Assembly (NCBI RefSeq): GCF_001548675.1
Contig: NZ_CP010834.1
Span: 841,501-905,500 of the forward strand
Length of the DNA stretch: 64,000 nucleotides
Reading direction: 5' to 3'
DNA from: Methanobrevibacter sp. YE315
GTDB lineage: Archaea; Methanobacteriota; Methanobacteria; Methanobacteriales; Methanobacteriaceae
Below, piece after piece: positions 47,523 through 55,814 of the stretch; within the stretch, counting starts at the first letter, position 1; the number at the start of each line of letters is the position of its first letter. The position numbers and the translations under genes are program-made. A model generated the notes under the pieces. That model searched no databases. It had not been told where the DNA came from and saw only the letters and a program-made list of their open reading frames with translations.

Positions 47523-47543
47523 TTAAACTAATTTTTTTTTTAA

Positions 47544-47573
47544 AAGTGGATAACTTTTTCCACTTAGCTTTTT
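47544..47573 (+). terminator. Hairpin terminator after the PII gene
   Basis: AAGTGGA (47544-47550) and TCCACTT (47559-47565) form a 7-bp stem followed by AGCTTTTT. A T10 run precedes it, so termination may occur at either. Confidence 0.5.
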
Positions 47574-47678
47574 AATATTATTCAACTCTTTTTAATTTAT
47601 CTAAACATATAATGTCGCTTTTCTCATTTTTAAAGATTATTTAAACAAATTTAAATAATATGGTGAATAATTATTATC

Positions 47679-47704
47679 TAAGAGTGTTTAATATAATACT
47701 CTTA
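47679..47704 (+). promoter_or_regulatory. Leader hairpin before the DUF2193 gene
   Basis: TAAGAGT (47679-47685) and ACTCTTA (47698-47704) can pair in the leader just upstream of the AGGTGAT site at 47711-47717. It could be an operator or an RNA hairpin affecting translation or stability. Confidence 0.3.
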
Positions 47705-47721
47705 TTACCTAGGTGATAAAA

Positions 47722-49221
47722 ATGAGAGAGTTATATGAAAAGATGATTAACGAATCAATGGCTGCTCAAAAGGCAGATGTTGCCGTTATATCAGAAAATA
47801 GGTACAACGACTTTAAAATTACTGATGCAAAACCTTATGCAGATGCAGTAGCTGGCATGAAAGCATTAGATAATCAAGCAGAATCAGTAATTAACCTACA
47901 CAAAGAGTCTGTTAAAAACCATTATGAAATTTTATCTTCCATTACCGACACTTTAAAATGTGAAGACGACCCATTCATTGAACATTTCCAAACTCCTCCG
48001 GTTTTAGAAATTTTATGTGAAGAAGACGGTGACTTTGCAGACAGTTTAGATAAATTCATTCAAGCTATCGCTGATAATGAAGCTATCATTGCAAAAGAAT
48101 CTATCAGAAGATACGGTGGATTTTATGGACCAACCTGTGTAGTGGACTTTGCATTAATGCCTGGAAGTACTAGTAATGTAGTAAACCAAATTTTACAAAA
48201 AACTGACATTCCAGTAGCTCACAAACAAGCAATCTTATCTGCAAAATCATGGGGTATGAACACTTCTTATGGTATTGGAGATGCATTTGCAAATGCTATT
48301 GAAGCTGGAGCAACTGCTGCTGAAGCTACTGAAAAAGAAATTGCAGCATTACAAATGATTTACAAAACTCCTATTGAAGGACAAGGTACTTTAATGGATG
48401 ATGCTGATCACTCTTCATTTGATGTAAGAGACTACATGAACAAATATAAAAAAGCAATGACTTCTGTAGTTAAAGCTGCAATGGATGATGGAGTACACTA
48501 CGGTAACATTGTAACAGTACCAGCATACTGTGTTGGAGATATTGGACACCACATTGGCCAATCAACCTACAACATGTGTAAAGATGACATGACTTTAGCT
48601 ATTGTTCAGGCAACTGCTGGTGTAATTGAAAACACTTTAAAAAACAACTTAGATAATTATGAATCTCCATTCAATGTATTAAAATTATCTACTGGCGCAT
48701 CCGCATGTGCAACTGAATTTATATTAGAATTAGATGGATTTAACGCACCAATGATAGTGGATTTATTCTCTAAAAGATTCCACAACTATGTACAGCAATA
48801 TCCAACAAGAGGTGCAGCTGCAGAATTACACAACTGTGACTTCATGGACATGATTTATAGAGGATTCAACGCTATTAGTGGAGCTAGAAAATTCAGAGCA
48901 GCTACCGGTGGAGAATTAGTACCAAAAATCGCTGGATTTGATGTTGACTTAAGCCCTGTTTTAGATAGTGAAATCGTAATGAACCCACAAAGATACACTT
49001 ATCCTGCATGTGCAATTTCAGTAAGATTCTCATCCTTGATGAGATTAGCAGACTATCCATGTCTATTAACTTCAGAACCAATTACAGCAACCATGATGAC
49101 AAACATTATTGCACTTAACAAAGAAGCACCAGGATCACCTGTCAGAGGATGTAAAAACTGCGCTGCTTCTTCACTTGTAGACGGTAAACATGAATATTGT
49201 CAATGGAGAGAAGCTGTATAG
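47722..49221 (+). CDS. DUF2193 family protein of methanogens
   Basis: The 499-residue protein matches, from memory, the DUF2193 family restricted largely to methanogens, whose function is undescribed. Visible features are a helical N-terminus, several His/Cys/Asp clusters that could bind metal (GDIGHHIGQSTYNMCKDDM; GCKNCAASSLVDGKHEYCQW) and no signal or membrane segment. Codon use is more biased than in neighbours (CCA, AGA, TTA), suggesting high expression. The ATG at 47722 is preferred over GTG 47713, which overlaps the AGGTGAT ribosome binding site. The aquaporin gene starts 9 bp after the stop, so the two share a transcript. Confidence 0.85.
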   Translation: MRELYEKMINESMAAQKADVAVISENRYNDFKITDAKPYADAVAGMKALDNQAESVINLHKESVKNHYEILSSITDTLKCEDDPFIEHFQTPPVLEILCEEDGDFADSLDKFIQAIADNEAIIAKESIRRYGGFYGPTCVVDFALMPGSTSNVVNQILQKTDIPVAHKQAILSAKSWGMNTSYGIGDAFANAIEAGATAAEATEKEIAALQMIYKTPIEGQGTLMDDADHSSFDVRDYMNKYKKAMTSVVKAAMDDGVHYGNIVTVPAYCVGDIGHHIGQSTYNMCKDDMTLAIVQATAGVIENTLKNNLDNYESPFNVLKLSTGASACATEFILELDGFNAPMIVDLFSKRFHNYVQQYPTRGAAAELHNCDFMDMIYRGFNAISGARKFRAATGGELVPKIAGFDVDLSPVLDSEIVMNPQRYTYPACAISVRFSSLMRLADYPCLLTSEPITATMMTNIIALNKEAPGSPVRGCKNCAASSLVDGKHEYCQWREAV

Positions 49222-49230
49222 GTGAGTTAA

Positions 49231-50001
49231 ATGCCATGTAATATAAGAAAAAAATTCTTTGCAGAACTATTGGGAACATTTTTCCTAGTATTTTTCGGTA
49301 CAGGATCTGCTGTTGTAACATTATTGATATCCAACAGCATCACTCCTGGAGCTGCAGGTATTGGACCTTTAGGAGGTTTAGGTGACTGGATTGCTATTGC
49401 TTTAGCATTTGGTCTAACTGTAATGATATGTATTTATGTATTTGGTAAGATATCAGGTGCACATTTGAATCCTGCTGTAACTATTGGATTACTTGTCACT
49501 AAAAACATTGCTTTAATTGACAGTATCTACTATATAGTTGCACAAGTGGTTGGTGCTTGTCTTGGAAGTTTAGCATTATTCTTATGTCTCGGTGCTCCTG
49601 CAGTCGCTATAGGTGGGCTTGGTGCAACAGCTCCTGGACTTGGAGTAAGCTACCTGCAAGCCATGTTTGCTGAGTTTTTAGGAACATTCTTCCTAATGAT
49701 GGTTGTAATGGGTGTTGCAGTTGATAAAAAAGCAGAACCTGGTTTTGCCGGAATTTCCATTGGTATGACTGTCACTGCAGTAATTGTAGTTTTAGGTGCA
49801 TTTACAGGTGCTTCAATCAACCCTGCACGTACATTCGGACCATACTTGATGGATATGATTTTAGGTGGTCAAAACCTCTGGGGATTCTTCCCGATATACT
49901 TAGTCGGACCGATTCTCGGTGCAATCTGTGCAGCATTTGCATATGCATACCTTGCAAAAGATAGTGGAGTTTGTGAACTTCCACAACCATTCCAAGAATA
50001 A
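49231..50001 (+). CDS. MIP-family channel (aquaporin/glycerol facilitator)
   Basis: Six membrane spans with both pore motifs: GAHLNPAVTIGLLV in the first half and GASINPARTFGPYLMD in the second. The Arg after the second NPA is the selectivity-filter residue. The length (256 residues) and the extra loop resemble archaeal AqpM, which passes water and some glycerol or gases. It is co-transcribed with the DUF2193 gene upstream (AGGTGAGT overlaps that gene's stop region). A strong hairpin terminator overlaps its stop codon. Confidence 0.94.
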   Translation: MPCNIRKKFFAELLGTFFLVFFGTGSAVVTLLISNSITPGAAGIGPLGGLGDWIAIALAFGLTVMICIYVFGKISGAHLNPAVTIGLLVTKNIALIDSIYYIVAQVVGACLGSLALFLCLGAPAVAIGGLGATAPGLGVSYLQAMFAEFLGTFFLMMVVMGVAVDKKAEPGFAGISIGMTVTAVIVVLGAFTGASINPARTFGPYLMDMILGGQNLWGFFPIYLVGPILGAICAAFAYAYLAKDSGVCELPQPFQE

Positions 50002-50037
50002 ATCATTTGATTTATTCTCCTTTTTTCTTTTTTTTAA
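49996..50037 (+). terminator. Hairpin plus T-run terminator after the aquaporin gene
   Basis: GAATAAATCA (49996-50005) and TGATTTATTC (50008-50017) form a perfect 10-bp stem, followed by TCC and long T-runs. The stem begins inside the last codons of the gene. Confidence 0.7.
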
Positions 50038-50083
50038 TAAGCTATTTAATTAATTAAAACCAAATATTATTTTAGGTGATAAT

Positions 50084-50953
50084 TTGAGTTTTGATATTAA
50101 GGAAGCTATTTTAATTTTTATTCGCGGAGTCCTTATGGGTTCTGCAGATATTGTTCCTGGAGTTTCAGGCGGAACAATAGCATTGATTACAGGAATTTAT
50201 GGTCATTTGGTCGAATCAATCAGTAAAATCCATTTTGGATTTATGAAACCCCTATTGAAAGGGGATATTAACGGATTTATAGACCAGCTGTTCGATGAAA
50301 TAGATTTCAAATTCTTCATTCCATTGGTTTTAGGTATTGGCGTTGCATTTTTGACTCTTGCTAAAGTTGTTACCTACTGTATGGACGCACATACAGCATT
50401 GACATATTCATTCTTCTTGGGATTGATTATAGCTTCTGCAGTAATATTATTTAAAAAACTCAATAAAATCAACTGGAAAATCATATTGTTTGCTGTTTTA
50501 GGTGCTATTTTAACTTTCATATTTGTAAGCCTAAATCCTATTGCAGCCAACCATTCCTTAATTGTAATATTCCTTTCCGGTATGATAGCTATATGTGCAA
50601 TGATTTTGCCAGGTATTTCAGGTTCATTCCTGCTCTTGCTTTTAGGACAGTACAAATACATGCTGAATGCCCTTCACCAGCTTCATATAGTTGATATAAT
50701 CGTTTTCGTAGTTGGTGCGGTAATAGGTATTCTAGGATTTTCCAAAATCCTGAACTATCTACTTAAAAACCATGAAGAAATCACAATGGCATTTCTAATT
50801 GGGGTCATGCTCGGATCACTGAAAGTTCCTTGTGTGGAGATTGCAAATTCCGTTGCTTTAAACTTTGCAGGTTTAATTCCTTGTCTGATTGTTGCTATAA
50901 TAGGTTTTGCAATTATTATTATTTTAGAAACCAGATTTGATTATATGGAATAG
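50084..50953 (+). CDS. DUF368 polytopic membrane protein
   Basis: A DUF368 signature opens the protein (GVLMGSADIVPGVSGGTIAL) and an internal repeat of it occurs at MILPGISGSFLLLLLGQYKY. Eight or so membrane spans fill the 289 residues. Some bacterial and archaeal DUF368 proteins have been implicated in undecaprenyl/polyprenyl phosphate recycling (PopT); applied to a methanogen that would mean lipid-carrier recycling for pseudomurein or glycan synthesis. The start is TTG at 50084, supported by GGTGAT 3 bp upstream. Confidence 0.88.
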   Translation: MSFDIKEAILIFIRGVLMGSADIVPGVSGGTIALITGIYGHLVESISKIHFGFMKPLLKGDINGFIDQLFDEIDFKFFIPLVLGIGVAFLTLAKVVTYCMDAHTALTYSFFLGLIIASAVILFKKLNKINWKIILFAVLGAILTFIFVSLNPIAANHSLIVIFLSGMIAICAMILPGISGSFLLLLLGQYKYMLNALHQLHIVDIIVFVVGAVIGILGFSKILNYLLKNHEEITMAFLIGVMLGSLKVPCVEIANSVALNFAGLIPCLIVAIIGFAIIIILETRFDYME

Positions 50954-51007
50954 TCATATAATCCATTTTTTAAAATTTATTAACAATTAAAAATATATTT
51001 AAATACA

Positions 51008-53599
51008 ATGCTAGTTTTAAAAAAGATTAAAAAACAGTGGAGATTATATCCAATAGGTTCTCCAAAAGGAGCCTTAAATCATAAAAGAGAACCTGAATTT
51101 GTTGGAAATATTAAATTCAGCAATGATGATGACTCATTATCTATTTCCAGATTTGTTGCCGATTATAATTTCAATGATAATTCCACCCTAAATGAAAAGC
51201 TGATGCCTCCTGGAGAGGTTATTAAGCTTTTAAGAAGCCAAGCTGTTTTTCTTGCAACACCCGACGAAAAGGTGGAAAAGTTCCTGAAGTCACTAAATAT
51301 CAAAGTCAGAAAAACCCAAGTATGTGACTTTTGCGCTTATGAGGGAAATATCACAATAGTCAATTCATCCTATTCTTATAAACACAACAATCAATTGATA
51401 TGTAAGGATTGTGCCTATGATACAATCAAACAGGAAATTGAGCTTCAGGGTTTTGATAAGACCATTTTCAGAAATTTAAAAAACACTTTAGAAAAAACCG
51501 GAAACCTTGAGAAAACATTATCTGTTTTGGACCCTCATTTTGATCCAATAAAAAACAGAAATCTGACATTATTTGATAAAACCAAAAAATCAAGGCATAT
51601 CATACCTCCGGTTGATATGAAGCGTCTCAAGATTCCTAAGGATTTTAAGGAAGTTCTGCTTGATTCCGGAAATACCAAGCTATTGCCGGTTCAGTATCTG
51701 GCCATTAAGGAAGGGCTTCTAAAAGGTGAGGATTTGCTTGTCGTAAGTGCAACAGGTTCCGGTAAAACTCTGGTCGGTGAGCTAGCAGGTATAACCGAAA
51801 CCCTAAAGGGCAAGAAATTCATATTTTTAACTCCGTTAGTTGCTCTTGCAAATCAGAAGTATAGGGATTTTAAAAAGAAATACAAAAAGTTAGGCCTGAA
51901 TGTGGCCATTAAAGTAGGAAGAAATCGTGTAAAGGCAAAAGGCGAGTTGAAACTTCCCGATTCTGATGTATCCAAGGCAGATATTGTCGTTGCAACTTAT
52001 GAAGGAATAGATTATCTTTTAAGAAACGGCAACTCAAAAAGCCTGTTGAATTTGGGTGTTGTGTTAATCGATGAGATTCATATGATTGATGATGAAGACA
52101 GAGGAACTCGTTTAAATGGTCTGATTAAACGTATAAAGAATTTATATCCAAAAACCCAGATTATTGGCCTTTCTGCAACTGTCAAAAACCCTGAATTTTT
52201 AGCCTCAGAATTCAATATGAAGCTCGTACAATATTCAGAGCGGCCGGTTCCACTTGAGAGACACCTGGTTTATACAAGAAACGAATCTCAAAAGCGCCAT
52301 CTGATGAGAAATCTTGTTCAAAAGGAATTCAATACCAAATCCAAGAAGGGCTTTAGGGGCCAAACTATCATATTTACCAATTCAAGGCGCAAAACCCATC
52401 AAATCGCTAATTATTTAACCAATAAGAGAGTCAATGCCCAGGCATACCATGCGGGATTGTCATATTATAAAAAAGAAAAGATTGAAAAGGATTTTGATAA
52501 GGGAAAAATTTCCTGTGTCGTAACTACTGCAGCTCTTGCAGCGGGTGTGGACTTTCCGGCTTCACAGGTAATATTTGACTCGCTTGTAATGGGAAACAAG
52601 TGGATAAATCCAAATGAGTTTTCACAGATGCTGGGCCGTGCTGGAAGACCATCCTATCACGATAGGGGTATTGTTTATCTGCTTCCGGAAGTAGGCAATG
52701 ATTTTGCAGGTGAATCCGAAGAATCAAAGGCTCTTGACCTTCTGGAAAGCAATCATGAGGATGTCTATATTGAATATGATGAAGAGTCAGCTTATGAGCA
52801 GATTTTAGCAGACATCTCTTCAACTTCAATCAAATCAAGAGAGGAGCTGAATAAGTTTTACAGCAACATTGATGTTCCTGTTTCCTTAAAAATCGCAGTT
52901 GATGAAATGGAGGATTTGGGATTGATCAATATTTCAGCCAACAATAGGTTGGAAGTTACAAAGTATGGAAGGGCAACATCAGTATCATTTCTATCAATTG
53001 AAGAGGCGGAATTCATTAAAAATACCTTAAACGATAAAGAATACCTTATAAGGTATGTGGGCCATTCCCCAATGTATAAGAAAAAGGACCAGTATGATAA
53101 GCTGAAAGTGTTGATTCTGGCAATGGCCTTGGATTTGGAGATGTTTGAAAACGCATATTTGTCAAGTGTTATTCACAACCAGATTTCAAATGCCTTGAAG
53201 ATAAAATTCTCAACAAGATTGTTTGCAGAATCCACTTTGGATATCATATCATCAGGGGAAGCTATTGAAAAGGTTGATAAGAAATTTCAGGATGCCCTAA
53301 TAGCTCTTCAAACAGATTTCATGCAGTGCAACTGTCAGGACAGACCATTCTGCAGTTGTATGCAAAGGGGAATATCTGAAATCATTATTCATGAGCGTCT
53401 TAAGGGCAAGGATCCTCAGGACATTTCAAATAAGCTGTTCAGAAAGTATCAAATACAGGTCTATCCGGGGGATATTTTTTCATGGCTGGATAATTTTGTC
53501 AAAAACTTGGATGCAATTAAGAGAATTTCAAAATCATTTAATAAAAATAATATAGTTAAAAAAACTAACTATTTAATTAAGAAAATAGAAAATGGGTGA
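51008..53599 (+). CDS. Ski2/Hel308-like DEAD/DEAH-box helicase with zinc-binding modules
   Basis: An N-terminal zinc knuckle (CDFCAYEG and CKDCAYD, residues about 103-137) precedes a superfamily 2 helicase core: motif I SATGSGKTLVGE, motif II LIDEIHMID (DEIH), motif III GLSATV, and motif VI QMLGRAGRPSY. The C-terminal region has a Cys-rich cluster (CNCQDRPFCSCMQRG) near residue 780. This architecture matches an archaeal helicase group related to Hel308, with DUF5814-type accessory parts as I recall. A role in DNA repair or RNA processing is likely; no partner is proven. The end abuts the HerA-like gene. Confidence 0.88.
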   Translation: MLVLKKIKKQWRLYPIGSPKGALNHKREPEFVGNIKFSNDDDSLSISRFVADYNFNDNSTLNEKLMPPGEVIKLLRSQAVFLATPDEKVEKFLKSLNIKVRKTQVCDFCAYEGNITIVNSSYSYKHNNQLICKDCAYDTIKQEIELQGFDKTIFRNLKNTLEKTGNLEKTLSVLDPHFDPIKNRNLTLFDKTKKSRHIIPPVDMKRLKIPKDFKEVLLDSGNTKLLPVQYLAIKEGLLKGEDLLVVSATGSGKTLVGELAGITETLKGKKFIFLTPLVALANQKYRDFKKKYKKLGLNVAIKVGRNRVKAKGELKLPDSDVSKADIVVATYEGIDYLLRNGNSKSLLNLGVVLIDEIHMIDDEDRGTRLNGLIKRIKNLYPKTQIIGLSATVKNPEFLASEFNMKLVQYSERPVPLERHLVYTRNESQKRHLMRNLVQKEFNTKSKKGFRGQTIIFTNSRRKTHQIANYLTNKRVNAQAYHAGLSYYKKEKIEKDFDKGKISCVVTTAALAAGVDFPASQVIFDSLVMGNKWINPNEFSQMLGRAGRPSYHDRGIVYLLPEVGNDFAGESEESKALDLLESNHEDVYIEYDEESAYEQILADISSTSIKSREELNKFYSNIDVPVSLKIAVDEMEDLGLINISANNRLEVTKYGRATSVSFLSIEEAEFIKNTLNDKEYLIRYVGHSPMYKKKDQYDKLKVLILAMALDLEMFENAYLSSVIHNQISNALKIKFSTRLFAESTLDIISSGEAIEKVDKKFQDALIALQTDFMQCNCQDRPFCSCMQRGISEIIIHERLKGKDPQDISNKLFRKYQIQVYPGDIFSWLDNFVKNLDAIKRISKSFNKNNIVKKTNYLIKKIENG

Positions 53600-53604
53600 A
53601 TGCA

Positions 53605-55212
53605 ATGTATGCAGAAGATAAGATATTAATTGGTTGTAATGAAAACGAAAATGTGTTTTTATTACCCAAAATGGCTAATAGGCATGGTATAATTGCTGGA
53701 GCAACAGGTACAGGTAAAACAGTTACCTTAAAAGTATTGGCTGAATCTTTTTCAGATTTGGGAGTTCCAGTATTTTTAGCGGATATGAAAGGGGACATTT
53801 CAGGTCTTGTAAAGGTAGGTTCAACAAACGACTTCATTGCAAAGAATGTTGAAGCGTTTGGCCTTGAAGAGAAAGGATTTAATTTCCATGAATATCCTGT
53901 TGAATTTTGGGATTTGTTCGGAGAAAAAGGAATCCCTGTTAGAGTGACACTATCTGAAATGGGTCCTGTTTTACTTTCAAAAATATTAAATTTATCCGAA
54001 GCGCAAGCAGGTGTTTTAAATATAGTATTCAGGGTTGCTGATGATGAATCCCTTTTAATAATTGATTTGAAAGATTTAAAAGCAATGATTAATCATGTCG
54101 TTGAAAACAAGGACCAGTATGAAAGCCAATATGGTGCAATTGCTCCAAAATCAGCAAGTACAATTTTAAGAAGCCTGATTGCCTTTGAAGACCAAGGCGG
54201 AAATCTGTTCTTTGGTGAACCTGCACTTGATTTAGATGATTTCATGCAAGTCGATGATAATGGAAAAGGTGTTATCAATGTTTTGGATGCTCAAAAATTA
54301 TCATTATCACCTGAAATATATTCAACATTCCTGCTTTGGATGATGTCCAGCCTATATCAAAACTTGCCTGAAGTAGGGGACATGGACAAACCTAAATTCG
54401 TATTCTTCTTTGATGAAGCACATTTGTTGTTTGATGAAATCTCACCTGAATTTGCAAAAAAAATCGAGCAAATAGTAAGGCTTATCAGGTCAAAAGGAGT
54501 GGGATTATACTTTATTTCACAATCTCCTGCAGACATTCCTGATGACATTTTGGCACAGCTTGGAAACCGTATCCAGCATGCACTTCGCGCATACACTCCA
54601 AAAGATCAAAAGGCTGTAAAGGTTGCAGCTGAAACTTTCAGACCAAACCCTAATTTTGATACTGCTGAGGTCATTTCCAATTTGGGAACCGGTGAAGCAT
54701 TGGTTTCTACTCTTGATGAAAAAGGTGCTCCAAATGTTGTTGAACAAGTCAAAATAGTTCCTCCTCAAAGTCACATTGGAGCTATTGATGATGATTTGCG
54801 CCAGCAAATTATTGACATATCCGAATTCAAATCCAAATATTGGGAAGCTTTAGACAGTGAATCAGCTTATGAACTGTTACTGAACAAAATAGATTCAAAT
54901 CCAAATATTGAAAGTGAAGTTCCAGAAGTCGATAAACAGATAATTGAAGAGGTCAAAACCCAAAAACAAGAGGCACCTGAACCTGTAGAAGAAGCGCCTG
55001 AATCAGCTGAGGAAGCTCCTGCACAGCAAGGTTCCATTTTAGGAGATATTCTAGGAACTGTTATTGCAGGCCAAACTCAAACCAAGGGTAAAAGAACCAA
55101 AAAATCCGCTCAGCAAAAAATGGTTGAAAAGGCAGCTACACAGGCCGTCAATACTGCAGCCCGTGAAGTTACAAAAGGAATCATGAGGGGCATATTCGGT
55201 CAGATGAAGTAG
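53605..55212 (+). CDS. HerA-like ATPase (DUF853 family)
   Basis: Walker A AGATGTGKTVTLKVLAESF, Walker B KFVFFFDEAHLLFDE and the DUF853-specific ADMKGDISGLVKVGS place it with YjgR/HerA-like hexameric ATPases. The last 100 residues are low complexity, Glu/Pro-rich then Lys-rich (QKQEAPEPVEEAPESAEEAP). The family probably pumps DNA or remodels complexes; HerA in archaea works with NurA in end resection, but no NurA gene is visible here. The frame opens at GTG 53596, overlapping the helicase gene; ATG 53605 with GGGTGA 5 bp before it is preferred. Confidence 0.88.
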   Translation: MYAEDKILIGCNENENVFLLPKMANRHGIIAGATGTGKTVTLKVLAESFSDLGVPVFLADMKGDISGLVKVGSTNDFIAKNVEAFGLEEKGFNFHEYPVEFWDLFGEKGIPVRVTLSEMGPVLLSKILNLSEAQAGVLNIVFRVADDESLLIIDLKDLKAMINHVVENKDQYESQYGAIAPKSASTILRSLIAFEDQGGNLFFGEPALDLDDFMQVDDNGKGVINVLDAQKLSLSPEIYSTFLLWMMSSLYQNLPEVGDMDKPKFVFFFDEAHLLFDEISPEFAKKIEQIVRLIRSKGVGLYFISQSPADIPDDILAQLGNRIQHALRAYTPKDQKAVKVAAETFRPNPNFDTAEVISNLGTGEALVSTLDEKGAPNVVEQVKIVPPQSHIGAIDDDLRQQIIDISEFKSKYWEALDSESAYELLLNKIDSNPNIESEVPEVDKQIIEEVKTQKQEAPEPVEEAPESAEEAPAQQGSILGDILGTVIAGQTQTKGKRTKKSAQQKMVEKAATQAVNTAAREVTKGIMRGIFGQMK

Positions 55213-55220
55213 GTGATTAG

Positions 55221-55712
55221 ATGGCACACCCTCACATAAAAGCTATTGAAAGCATGAATGCATCATCTTTCATAGGCATCATTGAAGAGTCTAAATTGAC
55301 CTATGTTCGAGACAATCTGGATATTCATCTTCATGAAAGTCAAGTTAAACTACTAAAACAAGTTAAAAAGCATGAAAAAGCTCATCACAAACGTATCAGA
55401 ATAAAACAGTATGAAAAAGCTGAAAAAACTGATTTGTTCAAGTTACATGAAGGTTTATACCTTAAAAGCTATAGGAAATTAGCTAAAAAGGGACTGATTG
55501 AAATTGATGAAAATCCTGAAAACGGTCTTCCATATGATTGTTCATTGACTGATTACGGTAAAGAGATTTTAGAAGAAATCGCTCGTTTGGAAAGTGAATG
55601 GGAAGATGTTGTTGGAATAACTGATGATGATTTGGAAGTTTTAAAAACATTGGCTCTTAATTCATTTGAAATTTCCTATAACCATAAGAAAAAATTGGAT
55701 TTCATATTCTAA
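55221..55712 (+). CDS. Winged-helix-like DNA-binding protein, unknown target
   Basis: A 163-residue basic/acidic protein. The middle (LHEGLYLKSYRKLAKKGLIE then DYGKEILEEIARLESEW) looks like a PadR/MarR-type winged helix. The N-terminal third is Lys/His-rich (KVKKHEKAHHKRIRIKQYEK in spirit). AGGTGAT precedes the ATG and the gene follows the HerA-like gene by 8 bp, so it belongs to that operon, perhaps as its regulator or a DNA-binding partner. A strong terminator follows immediately. Confidence 0.7.
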   Translation: MAHPHIKAIESMNASSFIGIIEESKLTYVRDNLDIHLHESQVKLLKQVKKHEKAHHKRIRIKQYEKAEKTDLFKLHEGLYLKSYRKLAKKGLIEIDENPENGLPYDCSLTDYGKEILEEIARLESEWEDVVGITDDDLEVLKTLALNSFEISYNHKKKLDFIF

Positions 55713-55746
55713 AAGCTATTATCCAATAGCTTTACTTTTTTTTAAT
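55712..55746 (+). terminator. Hairpin plus T-run terminator
   Basis: AAAGCTATT (55712-55720) and AATAGCTTT (55725-55733) form a perfect 9-bp stem with an ATCC loop, followed by AC and eight T. It ends the helicase/HerA-like/winged-helix operon. Confidence 0.72.
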
Positions 55747-55814
55747 TTTACTTGATTATTTATATTATAAAATTTAAACATAATAATATATTTAATAAAT
55801 TCGGGGGCATTATT

